A program made the position numbers and the translations under genes. The notes under the pieces were generated by a model. The model was not told the origin of the DNA. It did not search any database and saw only the letters and a list, made by a program, of their open reading frames with translations. Of a DNA stretch of 64,000 nucleotides, positions 9,560-17,779 are shown one piece after another (the first letter of the stretch is position 1; every line of letters begins with the position of its first letter). This stretch comes from Microbacterium oxydans (GTDB taxonomy: Bacteria > Actinomycetota > Actinomycetes > Actinomycetales > Microbacteriaceae): the NCBI RefSeq assembly GCF_006540085.1, contig NZ_BJOG01000002.1, forward strand, positions 186,001 to 250,000, written 5' to 3'.

Positions 9560-9648
9560 GAAGTCACCGTATCTGAGCCTGAACGTGACAAAGAAAATGA
9601 AAGGAGCCGCACACGAAGGGGTGAACTCCAGGTGCGTCCACCAGGTGG

Positions 9649-9824
9649 TCAAGCGACTCCGGCGATGAGCCTAGCGAGGCGCTTGGCTGGAGTTTCCCAA
9701 CCGAGCATCTTGCGGGGCCGGGTGTTGAGTTCGTGCGCGACTCGCTCGAGGTCTTCTCGGGTGTGTCCGGAGAGGTCAGTGTCTTTGGGGAAGTGCTGGC
9801 GCAGCAGGCCGTTGGTTGACTCTG
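9649..9824 (-). pseudogene. IS30-family transposase, C-terminal scrap
   Basis: The last 55 or so residues of an IS30-type transposase are readable: ESTNGLLRQHFPKDTDLSG, then ELNTRPRKMLGWETPAKRL. The region with the first two catalytic Asp residues is missing. Upstream homology stops at about 9815-9824, where the sequence changes abruptly to a serine hydrolase fragment on the other strand. This is a deletion scar, not a working insertion sequence. Confidence 0.8.
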
Positions 9825-9965
9825 CACAACGGGCAGACGGGAGGCTTCGCATCGTTCCCCGTCCTCGATCGTGAGGGCGGCCGGGGCACGATCGTGCTCT
9901 CCAACACCGCGGCCCAGCTTCCGGGGGTCGCTGTGAACCTCATCGAGAAGGGCATCACCGAATGA
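9822..9965 (+). pseudogene. Serine hydrolase (beta-lactamase-like), 3' stump
   Basis: About 47 codons encode the C-terminus of a class C beta-lactamase/serine hydrolase: HNGQTGGFASFPVLD, then GTIVLSNTA and VNLIEKGITE before the stop. The HNG-x-TGG motif is the third conserved box of the family; the catalytic SxxK box and everything before is gone, replaced by the IS30 scrap. The stop overlaps the ATG of the next gene (ATGA), which shows that the hydrolase once formed an operon with the small membrane protein. Confidence 0.8.
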
Positions 9966-10321
9966 ACCTGTTCCTCGCCATCGCACTCGTGGCGTTCTCC
10001 GCGCTCTACGCCGTCAGAGCGTGGGGGATCAAGCGGTTCCGGATCGCGGACCGGACGGCCGCCATCGCCGAATCCGTCGGACTCCTCGCCGTGTTCACCG
10101 TGCTGCACTTCGCCACGGGCTGGGCCGGCGTGCCGATCGCGCTGTGGTTCGCGGCCGTCGCGCTCGCCGCCGGTGGCGTGGTGGGGCTCGTGCTGCGCGT
10201 CGACGCTCTCCCGTGGATCCGGACGCGCCGCCGACTCACCTGGCGTGTGATCCGCCTGGCGCTCGGCGGGCTGGTGTCTGCGGTCGTGTTCGGACTCGGG
10301 GCGATCTCCGCCTTCGGATGA
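9962..10321 (+). CDS. Small integral membrane protein, 119 aa
   Basis: Unrecognised family. Three to four membrane segments are evident (about residues 2-20, 38-55, 56-75 and 95-117) with an Arg-rich loop (WIRTRRRLTWRVIRL) near residues 84-98. It starts inside the stop codon of the truncated serine hydrolase, so it was the second gene of that operon. With the hydrolase gone and the IS scar upstream, it may have lost its promoter. A hairpin follows its stop. Confidence 0.7.
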   Translation: MNLFLAIALVAFSALYAVRAWGIKRFRIADRTAAIAESVGLLAVFTVLHFATGWAGVPIALWFAAVALAAGGVVGLVLRVDALPWIRTRRRLTWRVIRLALGGLVSAVVFGLGAISAFG

Positions 10322-10338
10322 CCCGGACGATCGACGGG

Positions 10339-10378
10339 GAGAGGAGCCGTGGCATCACTCGATCCCGCGGCTCCTCTC
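10339..10378 (+). terminator. Terminator hairpin overlapping the end of the convergent gene
   Basis: GAGAGGAGCCG pairs with CGGCTCCTCTC (11 bp) around an 18-base loop. It ends the small membrane protein transcript. The right arm and part of the loop lie inside the last codons of the convergent gene that stops at 10355. Confidence 0.7.
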
Positions 10379-11365
10379 GTCCGCCAGGCGGGCGCGTCGA
10401 TCCTCCTCACGCTTCGAGTAGGTGGCGGCGCGGATCGCGTCGTCGGATTCCAAACCCGTGCCCAGAGCCCCGCCGAGCGTCGCCGCCGATGCGACGAACC
10501 ACGTGAGCACGAAGAGATCCTCGACGCCGACCGTCCGGCCGAGCGCTTCGCTCATCACGGTCGTATCGAGCACGAAGAGCGCCCAGGCCAGATTCACCAC
10601 GTACAACGCCAGGTAGCAGATGATGATGCCGATGGTCAGCGTCAGGATCGTCGAGGTGTTGTAGAGGCGGGATCTCTCGCGCGCCTGTGTCGAGTCGTCG
10701 TCCGGGCGGTCCCAGAGCCTGCCGTCGATCACGATCCAGGCGATGAGGATCGCGATGGAGGCAACGGTCGCTGCCGCCAGGCGCCAGCCGGACAGCGAGA
10801 TGGCGAGCGACCACACCGTCGGCTCGATCGTCGCCACGGCCCCGGTGGCCAGGGCTGCGACCAGCGCGGACTTGAGGCCGGCCGCGAGAAGCCACGGACG
10901 GTTCGCCAGCACCATGCCCCGCAGCACGCGCCCCCGGGCGCTGAGGCGGGGAAGCGGCAGACGCTGCTCTTCGGGCGAGGTGGGAGCAGCCATCCCGCTG
11001 ACGAGCCCGCGCACTGCGTGGCGTGCCCTGCTCTGCACCCGGTAACCGCCCAGTGCGGGCAGGGACAGCACTGCGGCCTGGCGTCGAGGATCGATCGCCG
11101 CCAGTAGATAGCGACCGTCGTCGTCGCGAAGCGGGAGCTCGGTGACGCCGACGACGAGGTCCCACCGGTTCTGCTCGGCGTGTGCGCGGAGTCGTTCGAG
11201 GGCGACGTCGACGTCTTCGGATCCGAGGGTGAACGGCTCGCTGAGGAGCTCGACGATCCAGCCGTCGGCCTGCGCGGCGACCGGCGGTGTGAGATCGGTC
11301 ATCCGACGCGCGACGACGGTGGGCGAAGCCGGGTCCGCCACGAGCCCCACTCGGATCGGCTCCAT
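10355..11365 (-). CDS. Membrane protein of unknown function, 336 aa
   Basis: I do not recognise a named family. The first 150 residues are soluble and look like an alpha/beta domain (IRVGLVADPASPTVVARR, DLVVGVTELPL). The rest holds four to five membrane segments (about 158-178, 190-212, 235-257, 270-290 and 292-310) and a basic C-terminal tail (SKREEDRRARLADERSRG). The start is supported by TAGGTT placed six bases before the ATG, the leaderless pattern repeated across this window. It converges with the small membrane protein on its left. Confidence 0.75.
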   Translation of the reverse strand: MEPIRVGLVADPASPTVVARRMTDLTPPVAAQADGWIVELLSEPFTLGSEDVDVALERLRAHAEQNRWDLVVGVTELPLRDDDGRYLLAAIDPRRQAAVLSLPALGGYRVQSRARHAVRGLVSGMAAPTSPEEQRLPLPRLSARGRVLRGMVLANRPWLLAAGLKSALVAALATGAVATIEPTVWSLAISLSGWRLAAATVASIAILIAWIVIDGRLWDRPDDDSTQARERSRLYNTSTILTLTIGIIICYLALYVVNLAWALFVLDTTVMSEALGRTVGVEDLFVLTWFVASAATLGGALGTGLESDDAIRAATYSKREEDRRARLADERSRGIE

Positions 11366-11455
11366 CTCCGCAACCTACACCTCTCCCGAATACACCGCAC
11401 GGGAGCGAACTGATCTTCGCCCTGTGATGTCGGCGGCCCGTGGCAAGATCCGTGC

Positions 11456-11956
11456 ATGGAAACCCTCAGACTCCGGACCTGGTCCGAGAACGACCTCGAG
11501 CTGCTGCATGCCGCCAACACCCCGGAGATGACCGCGCACCTCAACGGGCCTGAGACCGACGACCAGATCACGGAGCGCCACGCCCGTTACCTGCGCCTGG
11601 TCGCCTCCGGGGAAGCGCGGATGTTCGTCGTCGAGGACGAGGAGGGGATGTCCTTCGGGTCGATCGGCTACTGGCCGGTCGTGTGGAGGGATGAGCCGGC
11701 ATGGGAGACCGGATGGTTCGTCCGACCCGAAGCGCAGGGGCGCGGGGTCGCATCGAAAGCCCTCGCCCTCCTGATAGACGACGCCCGTGCGCACCCCGAG
11801 CCGCGGCGGCTCCTGATGGCCTGTCCCGCGATCGAGAACTCCGCCTCAAACGGAGTCTGCCGACGTAACGGTTTCACGCTGCACGGCACGGTCACGGACC
11901 AGTTCCGTGGCGCCGAGATGACCGTGAACGAATGGGCCCTCGACCTCACGGCCTGA
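11456..11956 (+). CDS. GNAT-family N-acetyltransferase, 166 aa
   Basis: A GNAT fold of the RimJ/RimL type: it opens METLRLRTWSENDLELLH and has the acetyl-CoA loop RPEAQGRGVASKAL (about residues 82-95), then ENSASNGVCRRNGF with the Asn of motif B. It would move an acetyl group from acetyl-CoA to an amine; the acceptor is unknown. CAAGAT sits six bases before the ATG (leaderless-type promoter) and there is no ribosome binding site. It converges with the flavodoxin-like gene, whose stop is only six bases away. Confidence 0.87.
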   Translation: METLRLRTWSENDLELLHAANTPEMTAHLNGPETDDQITERHARYLRLVASGEARMFVVEDEEGMSFGSIGYWPVVWRDEPAWETGWFVRPEAQGRGVASKALALLIDDARAHPEPRRLLMACPAIENSASNGVCRRNGFTLHGTVTDQFRGAEMTVNEWALDLTA

Positions 11957-11962
11957 TCGACG

Positions 11963-12574
11963 TCATTCCGCGGGGTACTTCTGCGCCTTGAGCAACCGCG
12001 CCAGGTGAGCGGCGTTCCTGGTGGCAGTGCTGATCGCGGACGCGACCTTCTCGGGAGTCTCCTCGAGGTCCTTGTAGTCGGTGGTCTGCATCGCCTCGCC
12101 GTTCCAGTAGACCGAGCTCTGTGCGGGAACCGTGTATCCGACGTCGTTCAGTGACTGGAAGAGGATCGCCGCGATGTGGTGGGCGCCGTCCTCGTTGCCG
12201 ACGACGCCGGCGATGGCCACCTTGTCGAACAGGATGGGGCGGCCGTCTTCGTCGCTCTCGCCCAGCTCAGCGTCGAGGCGTTCCAGCACGCGCTGCGCGA
12301 CGCTCGAATGCTGACCCATCCACGTCGGCGTGACGAAGACCAGGATGTCGGCGTCGAGTACCTGCTGACGGATCCGCGGCCACTCATCACCGTCACCCAT
12401 GTCCTTCTCGACCCCAGGGCTCAGCGAGAAGTCGACGGCGCGCACGAGGTCGCCGGTGACATCGTGCGCTGCCAGGGCGTCGAGGAGCTGCGTCGCGAGG
12501 AGGTCGGAGCTGGACGACGCGGGAGACGGCTTGAGCGTGCAGGAGATGGCGACGGCGGTGAGGGGAGTGTTCAT
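11963..12574 (-). CDS. NAD(P)H-dependent flavodoxin/FMN reductase-family protein
   Basis: A 203-residue flavodoxin-like protein. The N-terminal strand and phosphate-binding loop (AVAISCTLKPSPASSSSDLLA) are of the FMN reductase type, followed by DADILVFVTPTWMGQHSSVAQRVLERLD, which contributes the flavin ring contacts, and VAIAGVVGNEDGAHHI. Such proteins bind FMN and reduce quinones, azo dyes or flavins with NAD(P)H. The ATG follows a GGAG element at short distance. It stands alone on the minus strand. Confidence 0.82.
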   Translation of the reverse strand: MNTPLTAVAISCTLKPSPASSSSDLLATQLLDALAAHDVTGDLVRAVDFSLSPGVEKDMGDGDEWPRIRQQVLDADILVFVTPTWMGQHSSVAQRVLERLDAELGESDEDGRPILFDKVAIAGVVGNEDGAHHIAAILFQSLNDVGYTVPAQSSVYWNGEAMQTTDYKDLEETPEKVASAISTATRNAAHLARLLKAQKYPAE

Positions 12575-12629
12575 GCTCCGAGCACACCAGACCTCGAAGA
12601 ACGTGCACAGGGGGTTTCCCAGTCCGGGC

Positions 12630-12635
12630 TATCCT
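12630..12635 (+). promoter_or_regulatory. -10 box TATCCT for the small membrane protein gene
   Basis: TATCCT would place the transcript start near 12642, giving a short leader that carries the AGGAGA ribosome binding site before the GTG at 12665. No clear -35 element is visible. Confidence 0.4.
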
Positions 12636-12664
12636 GGTAGACGGCACCGACGACAGGAGATCCC

Positions 12665-12868
12665 GTGATCCTCAGCTTCCTCTTCTTCATGATCCTCTTC
12701 ATCGGAGGCATCCTGCTGATGGGCATCTCCTTCGGGCTGCCGGCATTCCAGGCGCTCGCCTTCTGCGGCGGTCTTCTGCTGGTGACGCTGGCGCTCGCCT
12801 TCATCTTCCGGCAGGGCGGTTCGGCCACTCGTCGCTCGAACAACTGGTCGGGCAACGCCACCGAGTAA
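12665..12868 (+). CDS. Small two-helix membrane protein, 67 aa
   Basis: A short protein with two membrane segments (about residues 2-22 and 28-47) and a polar tail (RQGGSATRRSNNWSGN). It uses a GTG start after AGGAGA at five bases. I do not recognise the family; small proteins of this build are common in Microbacteriaceae and often lie alone. It converges with the amino acid permease. Confidence 0.7.
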   Translation: MILSFLFFMILFIGGILLMGISFGLPAFQALAFCGGLLLVTLALAFIFRQGGSATRRSNNWSGNATE

Positions 12869-12887
12869 CCCGCGCGGCGTCGTCGCC

Positions 12888-14462
12888 TCAGGGCTTCTTG
12901 CGCCGCAACGCCTCCGCTGCCTGGCGCCCGGCGACGACCGGCAGGACGCCGGTGAAGCCTTCCCGGGCCCGGGCAGCCTCGGCGATCTTGCCGCGCGCGG
13001 CGAACCATCCGATGACGAGTGCGGGGATGAGCAGCACGAGCGAGGCCAGCACCCAACGTCCGGTCTCGGAGAAGCCCATGGACACCAGCACGAACAGCAG
13101 GAACGCCAGGGTCAGGTAGCCCGTGTAGGGGGTTCCGAACATCCGGAACGATGGGCGTTCCACCAGTCCTCTCTTCGCGAGCGTGTGCATCTTCAGCTGA
13201 CACAGGATGATCGTCGCCCAGCCGCCGATGATGCCGATGGCCGAGACCTCCAGCACGATCTCGAAGGCCTGCGAGGGCCAGAGGGCATTGATGCCGACCC
13301 CGATCAGCGTGATCGAGGCGGTGAGGAGGATGCCGCCGAACGGGACGCCGTTCGCGCTCATCCTCGCCGTGAAGCGAGGCGCCGAGCCGTTGACGGACAT
13401 GGATCGCAGAATGCGACCAGTGGAGTAGAGGCCCGCATTGAGGCTGGAGAGCGCTGCGGTGAGGACGACGAAGTTCATGACCGACCCGGCGACCGCTCCG
13501 GTGTGCGGCGAGCCGATGTGGGAGAAGAAGGTGACGAAGGGCGACTCCCCAGCCTTGTATGTGTCGAACGGCAGCAGTAGCGAGAGCAACAGGATCGAGC
13601 CCACGTAGAAGACGGCGATCCGTACCACGACGGTGTTGATGGCCTTGGGCATGACCTTCGCGGGCTCTGAGGTTTCACCGGCGGCGGTGCCGACGAGTTC
13701 GATCGACGCGTACGCGAACACGACACCCGAGATGGCGAGTATCGGGGCGAAGTAGCCCATCGGGAACACACCGCCGTTGTCGGCGATGACGGCGATCCCG
13801 GTGACTCCGAGATCCGTGGTGCCGTTGAAGATGATGAAGCAGGTCCCGACCACGAGGAAGACGACCAGAGCGGTCACCTTGATCATCGCGAACCAGAACT
13901 CCATCTCGCCGAACAGCTTCACGCTGACCAGGTTGAGCGACAGCACGACGACCAGAGCGACGAGGGCGATGAGCCATTGGGGGACGGCCTGCAGCGGCTC
14001 CCAGTACTGCGCCCAGAACTTGACGTAGAGCGCTGCGGCCGTGACGTCGACGATCGAGGTCATCGCCCAGTTCAGGAAGTACAGCCACCCGCTCGCGAAC
14101 GCCAGCTTCTCACCGTAGAACTCTCGTGCGTACGAGACGAAGGAGCCCGAGGAAGGGCGGTGCAGCACGAGTTCGCCGAGCGCGCGGAGGATGAGGAACG
14201 CGAAGAAACCGCAGAGGGCGTAGACGAGGATGAGTGCAGGGCCGCTGGATGCGAGACGTGCGCCCGCACCCATGAACAGCCCCGTGCCGATCGCGCCGCC
14301 GATCGCGATCATCTGGATCTGGCGGGGCTTGAGGGTCTTGTGATACCCCGCCTCCTCGTTGGAGAAGTCTGCGACCGCGAGGGTGCGATCACCCGTGAGC
14401 TCACGCTCGTTCTCGCGTGCGTCTTCGGGATCGAGGGGGACGCGGGATGTGGGGTCGGCCAT
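12888..14462 (-). CDS. Amino acid permease of the APC superfamily (L-asparagine permease-like), 524 aa
   Basis: The AAT-family signature opens the first helix ([20 protein letters not shown], then [11 protein letters not shown]), and the consensus amphipathic part [20 protein letters not shown] follows. About 12 membrane helices are readable. The polar N-terminus of about 60 residues and the overall sequence recall AnsP-type asparagine permeases, but specificity within this family cannot be read reliably. The ATG at 14462 has GGAGAGG seven bases upstream; the longer frame to 14570 lacks such a site and begins with unlikely sequence. Transport is proton-coupled uptake through the cytoplasmic membrane. 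Confidence 0.9.
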   Translation of the reverse strand: MADPTSRVPLDPEDARENERELTGDRTLAVADFSNEEAGYHKTLKPRQIQMIAIGGAIGTGLFMGAGARLASSGPALILVYALCGFFAFLILRALGELVLHRPSSGSFVSYAREFYGEKLAFASGWLYFLNWAMTSIVDVTAAALYVKFWAQYWEPLQAVPQWLIALVALVVVLSLNLVSVKLFGEMEFWFAMIKVTALVVFLVVGTCFIIFNGTTDLGVTGIAVIADNGGVFPMGYFAPILAISGVVFAYASIELVGTAAGETSEPAKVMPKAINTVVVRIAVFYVGSILLLSLLLPFDTYKAGESPFVTFFSHIGSPHTGAVAGSVMNFVVLTAALSSLNAGLYSTGRILRSMSVNGSAPRFTARMSANGVPFGGILLTASITLIGVGINALWPSQAFEIVLEVSAIGIIGGWATIILCQLKMHTLAKRGLVERPSFRMFGTPYTGYLTLAFLLFVLVSMGFSETGRWVLASLVLLIPALVIGWFAARGKIAEAARAREGFTGVLPVVAGRQAAEALRRKKP

Positions 14463-14631
14463 GCGATACCTCTCCGGGCGAAGCGACGCGGACGCGATCT
14501 GCGCCCGACCTCCTGTGCGAATTCCTGCACAGGCTCCATGAATCATGGCGGCGATCGCGTTCGAGGACACGCATCTGGCGAGGATTCTCGCGCAAAGTAC
14601 CGGTATGGGATCCGGCGTCCCGATATCGACG

Positions 14632-15234
14632 TCAGCGTCGTCTGGCGAGTCTCGCCTCGAGGTTCGCCCTGACAGCAGGCCACTCCGGTTCGATGATCGA
14701 GTACTCCACGCTGTCGCGCAGCGCGCCGTTGCGGTAGCGGCTCATCGCCCGCATGACCCCGTCCTGCTTCGCGCCGAGGCGCTCGATCGCCGCCCGCGAC
14801 TGGAAGTTGACCCACTGCGTGGTGAGGCCGACGCGGAAGACTCCGAGGGACTCGAATGCGTGACGCAGCAGCAGCAGCTTGGACTCGGCGTTCGTGCCCG
14901 AGCCGTGCGCGGACGGTCGATTCCAGGTGAAGCCGATGTGCAGTCGGGGTACGTCGGCCACGATGTCGTAGTACGACGTGAGCCCGAGGATGCGACCGTT
15001 GGTGTCGAAGGCCGTGAAGGGGATCATCTCGCCCTTCTCGATGAGGCCGATCCGTCGCTCGACCTCCGCAGCCACGCCGTCGGGTGCGGGGACCGAGGTG
15101 TACCACGCCGTCTTCCAGAGCTCCCCCTCCTGCACGGCCTCGATCAGTCCGTCGATGTGCGATCGATCGAGAGGTCGGAGTTCCACGAGCTCGCCGGAGA
15201 GGGTGACGGGGGAGGGGGCGACGAGGAAGGCCAT
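14632..15234 (-). CDS. RimJ/RimL-type GNAT acetyltransferase, 200 aa
   Basis: The protein opens with [20 protein letters not shown], has the acetyl-CoA loop [19 protein letters not shown] and the motif [21 protein letters not shown] that is typical of the RimJ/RimL branch. It lies eight bases after the ImmA/IrrE gene on the same strand, and that gene follows an XRE regulator, so acetylation may be the output of a repressor/protease switch. The ATG at 15234 is preferred because longer frames read through the ImmA/IrrE gene. The acceptor is unknown. Confidence 0.88.
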   Translation of the reverse strand: MAFLVAPSPVTLSGELVELRPLDRSHIDGLIEAVQEGELWKTAWYTSVPAPDGVAAEVERRIGLIEKGEMIPFTAFDTNGRILGLTSYYDIVADVPRLHIGFTWNRPSAHGSGTNAESKLLLLRHAFESLGVFRVGLTTQWVNFQSRAAIERLGAKQDGVMRAMSRYRNGALRDSVEYSIIEPEWPAVRANLEARLARRR

Positions 15235-15242
15235 GCCGATAT

Positions 15243-15635
15243 TCAACCAGCAGTGACGAGGGGCCTCTGACGCAGCAGGCGCTGGTAGGCCTCGACCAAC
15301 TCGATGGTGACGTCCAGCTCGAAGGCGAGACTCGCCAGGTGCGGCCCGCGCACCTCTTCCGCCTCGGCATACGCCCGCGGCGTGATCAGGCGGGACGCCG
15401 CCCATTCGTCGGCCTGACGCTCCTGCTGCGTTCGTGTGGCCGATGTCGTCGCGGGGAAATGGCCGAGGCAGGCGTGCCCCAGCTCATGGGCGAGCACACT
15501 GCGGGTCGTGCGGGCGCTCATCCCCGGAGCGAGGCGGATCGTGCGGGTGGTGGGGTCGTAGCCCCCGCGGGTGCGGCCGGGCCGCTCGACCACGCGCACC
15601 CGCTGCGCGTCGGCGAGGTGGAGGAGCTGGTGCAT
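15243..15635 (-). CDS. ImmA/IrrE-family zinc peptidase, 130 aa
   Basis: The zinc motif HELGH is in VLAHELGHACLGHFP (about residues 49-63) and ERQADEWAASRLITP supplies the third ligand; IELVEAYQRLL closes the domain. Known members cut a partner XRE repressor. The XRE gene lies 44 bases upstream on the same strand, and the acetyltransferase eight bases downstream, so the three look co-transcribed. It is not closely similar to the island ImmA/IrrE at 7606-8067, so this is an independent copy. Confidence 0.9.
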   Translation of the reverse strand: MHQLLHLADAQRVRVVERPGRTRGGYDPTTRTIRLAPGMSARTTRSVLAHELGHACLGHFPATTSATRTQQERQADEWAASRLITPRAYAEAEEVRGPHLASLAFELDVTIELVEAYQRLLRQRPLVTAG

Positions 15636-15679
15636 TCTCTCCTCCTCGTGACGTCTCGCGGGCGGAAGCCGGTATCGGC

Positions 15680-16066
15680 CTACTCGTAGAGGTCGTCGGT
15701 GTCGGCGTCGTGCCGGACGCCGGATTCGAAGGCGACCTCACGGCTATCTTCGCGGGGGCCGGCGACATCGGGGGTGCGCCAGATCGGCGTGATGCGCGCT
15801 GTGGTCTCGCCGTCGGCTCTGAGGCGCTCTTCCGCGCGGGCGAGCAGGACATGGGGCTCGACGCCGAGGTCGGCGCAGACCGCGTAGACGACGGGTACCG
15901 GGATCGCTCGCTTGCCCGTCACGTAGTTGTCGAGTGCACTTCGGGCGATGCCGATGCTGCGCGCCATCGCGGCGATGCTGCTCCGCGAGGCGGCGATCTC
16001 CGCGCGCATCTGGCGACCCACGGCCTCGTTGAACTCCTCTGCAGGTGTCTTCACCCGGCTCACCAT
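15680..16066 (-). CDS. XRE-type helix-turn-helix regulator, 128 aa
   Basis: The helix-turn-helix is SIAAMARSIGIARSALDNYVTGKRAIPVPVVYAVCADLG within residues 30-70, followed by a polar tail that could be the protease target. It is the likely repressor partner of the ImmA/IrrE peptidase 44 bases downstream. A perfect inverted repeat lies 15 bases before its ATG, in the gap shared with the divergent small XRE gene, so it probably represses both directions. The ATG at 16066 fits the domain start; the frame stays open to 16117 across the operator, which argues against the longer form. Confidence 0.87.
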   Translation of the reverse strand: MVSRVKTPAEEFNEAVGRQMRAEIAASRSSIAAMARSIGIARSALDNYVTGKRAIPVPVVYAVCADLGVEPHVLLARAEERLRADGETTARITPIWRTPDVAGPREDSREVAFESGVRHDADTDDLYE

Positions 16067-16080
16067 AGCAGCGTGACGAC

Positions 16081-16102
16081 GCCAGAATGCCGCCATTCTG
16101 GC
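16081..16102. promoter_or_regulatory. Perfect inverted-repeat operator of the XRE/ImmA locus
   Basis: GCCAGAATG, four bases (CCGC), then CATTCTGGC: 9-bp perfect arms. It lies between the divergent XRE genes, 15 bases ahead of one start and 35 bases ahead of the -10 box (TAGTGT, 16137-16142) of the other. XRE repressors bind such sites as dimers. Confidence 0.75.
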
Positions 16103-16148
16103 CCATTCGACCCCCATGCGTGTCCGTTCGTGGCGCTAGTGTAGGCGT

Positions 16149-16379
16149 ATGGGGACGGAATTGCGTCATTTGCTGGCATCGGAAGTCGACGGAGCACGGT
16201 TTCACGCCGGGGTGTCCTTTTCTGAGCTGTCGGAGCGTTCGGGTATCGGCCCTGACGCCCTGGGGGAGCTTCTCGACGGCAGGGAGGACTTCACCGTCGT
16301 CGACCTCGTGCGTATCGCCGATGTGCTCGGCATCCCGGTCACCGCGCTTCTTCCGGGAGCGGCAGGCGACGACTCGTGA
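16149..16379 (+). CDS. Small XRE-type helix-turn-helix protein, 76 aa
   Basis: Nearly the whole protein is one helix-turn-helix domain: VSFSELSERSGIGPDALGEL is the DNA-binding part and VDLVRIADVLGIPVTALLP the closing helix. It is transcribed away from the larger XRE regulator over the shared operator, an arrangement like the repressor/anti-repressor pairs of phages. TAGTGT lies six bases before the ATG, so the message is probably leaderless. Confidence 0.82.
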   Translation: MGTELRHLLASEVDGARFHAGVSFSELSERSGIGPDALGELLDGREDFTVVDLVRIADVLGIPVTALLPGAAGDDS

Positions 16380-16429
16380 CGGTTGCTGTGCCGGACCGCC
16401 GTGTCCGTGCCTGGCGATAGCGTGGGGGC

Positions 16430-17359
16430 ATGAAGACAGTGTCGTTCGGATCGTCCACCGCCCCCGCCGTGATCGCCGGCATGATGCGCATCGACGACAA
16501 GGATGACGCGCACATCCGCCACCTCTACGACACGACCAGGGCTGCGGGCATCGACTTCTTCGACCATGCGGACATCTACGGCGGCAGCATGCACCACTGC
16601 GAGTCGCGGTTCGCCGAGGCGCTGCAGCTGACCTCTTCCGAGCGCGACGAGATCGTGCTGCAGACGAAATGCGGCATCGTGCCCTCGCAGGGGATGTTCG
16701 ACTTCTCCTACGAGCACATCGTGGCCCAGGTCGAGGGTTCGCTCGCTGCTCTGCGGACCGACCGCCTCGATGTGCTCCTGCTCCACCGCCCCGATGCGCT
16801 CGTCGAGCCCGAGGAGGTCGCCCGCGCGTTCGATGACCTGGAGAGCGCGGGAAAGGTCAGGGCGTTCGGCGTCTCGAACCACACCCCGCGTCAGATCGAT
16901 CTGCTCCGCACCGCAGTCCGGCAGCCGCTGGTGGCGAATCAGCTCCAGCTGTCGATCACGCACGCACCGATCATCGCGCAGCCGGTCGCTGCCAACATGG
17001 CCGGCCATGACCAGAGCCTGGTGCGCGATGGCGGCGGCATCGTGGAGTACTGCCGTATCAACGGGATCACGATCCAGGCATGGTCGCCGTTTCAGGACGG
17101 CTTCTCGCACGGGGTGTTCCTCGGCAACCCCGCCTACGCGGAGCTGAACGCCGTGATCGATCGCCTCGCGGCGGTGCACGACGTCACCCCGATCGCCATC
17201 GCGACCGCCTGGATCACCCGCCACCCCGCCGGCATGCAGGTGGTCCTCGGAACCACGACGCCCGAGCGGGTGCGTGATGCGGCAGCCGGTGCCGATGTCG
17301 CGCTCACCCGACCCGAGTGGTACGAACTGTTCCGTGCCGGCGGACACCTGCTTCCGTAG
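16430..17359 (+). CDS. Aldo/keto reductase (YdhF-like), 309 aa
   Basis: A TIM-barrel oxidoreductase using NADPH. The catalytic tetrad is visible: Asp and Tyr in FFDHADIYGGSMHHCE, Lys in IVLQTKCGI and His in LDVLLLHRPDAL. The coenzyme end is VVLGTTTPERVRDAA. Length and layout match the YdhF group of E. coli, whose substrate is unknown. TAGCGT sits six bases before the ATG (leaderless). It stands alone between the small XRE gene and a small membrane protein. Confidence 0.9.
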   Translation: MKTVSFGSSTAPAVIAGMMRIDDKDDAHIRHLYDTTRAAGIDFFDHADIYGGSMHHCESRFAEALQLTSSERDEIVLQTKCGIVPSQGMFDFSYEHIVAQVEGSLAALRTDRLDVLLLHRPDALVEPEEVARAFDDLESAGKVRAFGVSNHTPRQIDLLRTAVRQPLVANQLQLSITHAPIIAQPVAANMAGHDQSLVRDGGGIVEYCRINGITIQAWSPFQDGFSHGVFLGNPAYAELNAVIDRLAAVHDVTPIAIATAWITRHPAGMQVVLGTTTPERVRDAAAGADVALTRPEWYELFRAGGHLLP

Positions 17360-17398
17360 ACCCCTGCGGTCCGTCGCGGCGTCGTCTACCCTGAACTC

Positions 17399-17779
17399 AT
17401 GTCGTTCCTGTTCTCGCTCCTCGTCATCGCCCTGATGATCGGCGCGCTGATCGACATCATCACGCGGGACAGCTCGCTGGTGAAGTTCCTGCCGAAACTG
17501 GCGTGGATCATCATCGTGATCCTGCTGCCGCTGATCGGTGGCCTGCTCTGGTTCGGTCTCGGCCGCGAGTACGGGGAGTCCGGCATACAGATGCCGCGGA
17601 TGCGACGAGCTGAGCGGCCCGCGGCGTCGACCGACGTGCGTCCGGCGCCACCGAGGGACACGAGAACCACCGAGCAGCAGATCGCCGATCTCGACCGTGA
17701 GATCGAGGAGTGGCGGTTGCGCCAGGAGATCGAGAAGAAGCGCGGGGCCGACGGCGACGCGCCAGCCGGCACCTCTTAG
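17399..17779 (+). CDS. PLDc_N-domain small membrane protein, 126 aa
   Basis: Two membrane segments (about residues 2-22 and 36-56) end in the PLDc_N signature LPLIGGLLWFGLGR, found at the N-terminus of cardiolipin synthases but common alone in actinobacteria. The second half is charged, with a predicted coiled coil (QQIADLDREIEEWRLRQEIE). TACCCT lies six bases before the ATG. Its stop overlaps the stop of the convergent epimerase gene by four bases. Confidence 0.85.
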   Translation: MSFLFSLLVIALMIGALIDIITRDSSLVKFLPKLAWIIIVILLPLIGGLLWFGLGREYGESGIQMPRMRRAERPAASTDVRPAPPRDTRTTEQQIADLDREIEEWRLRQEIEKKRGADGDAPAGTS

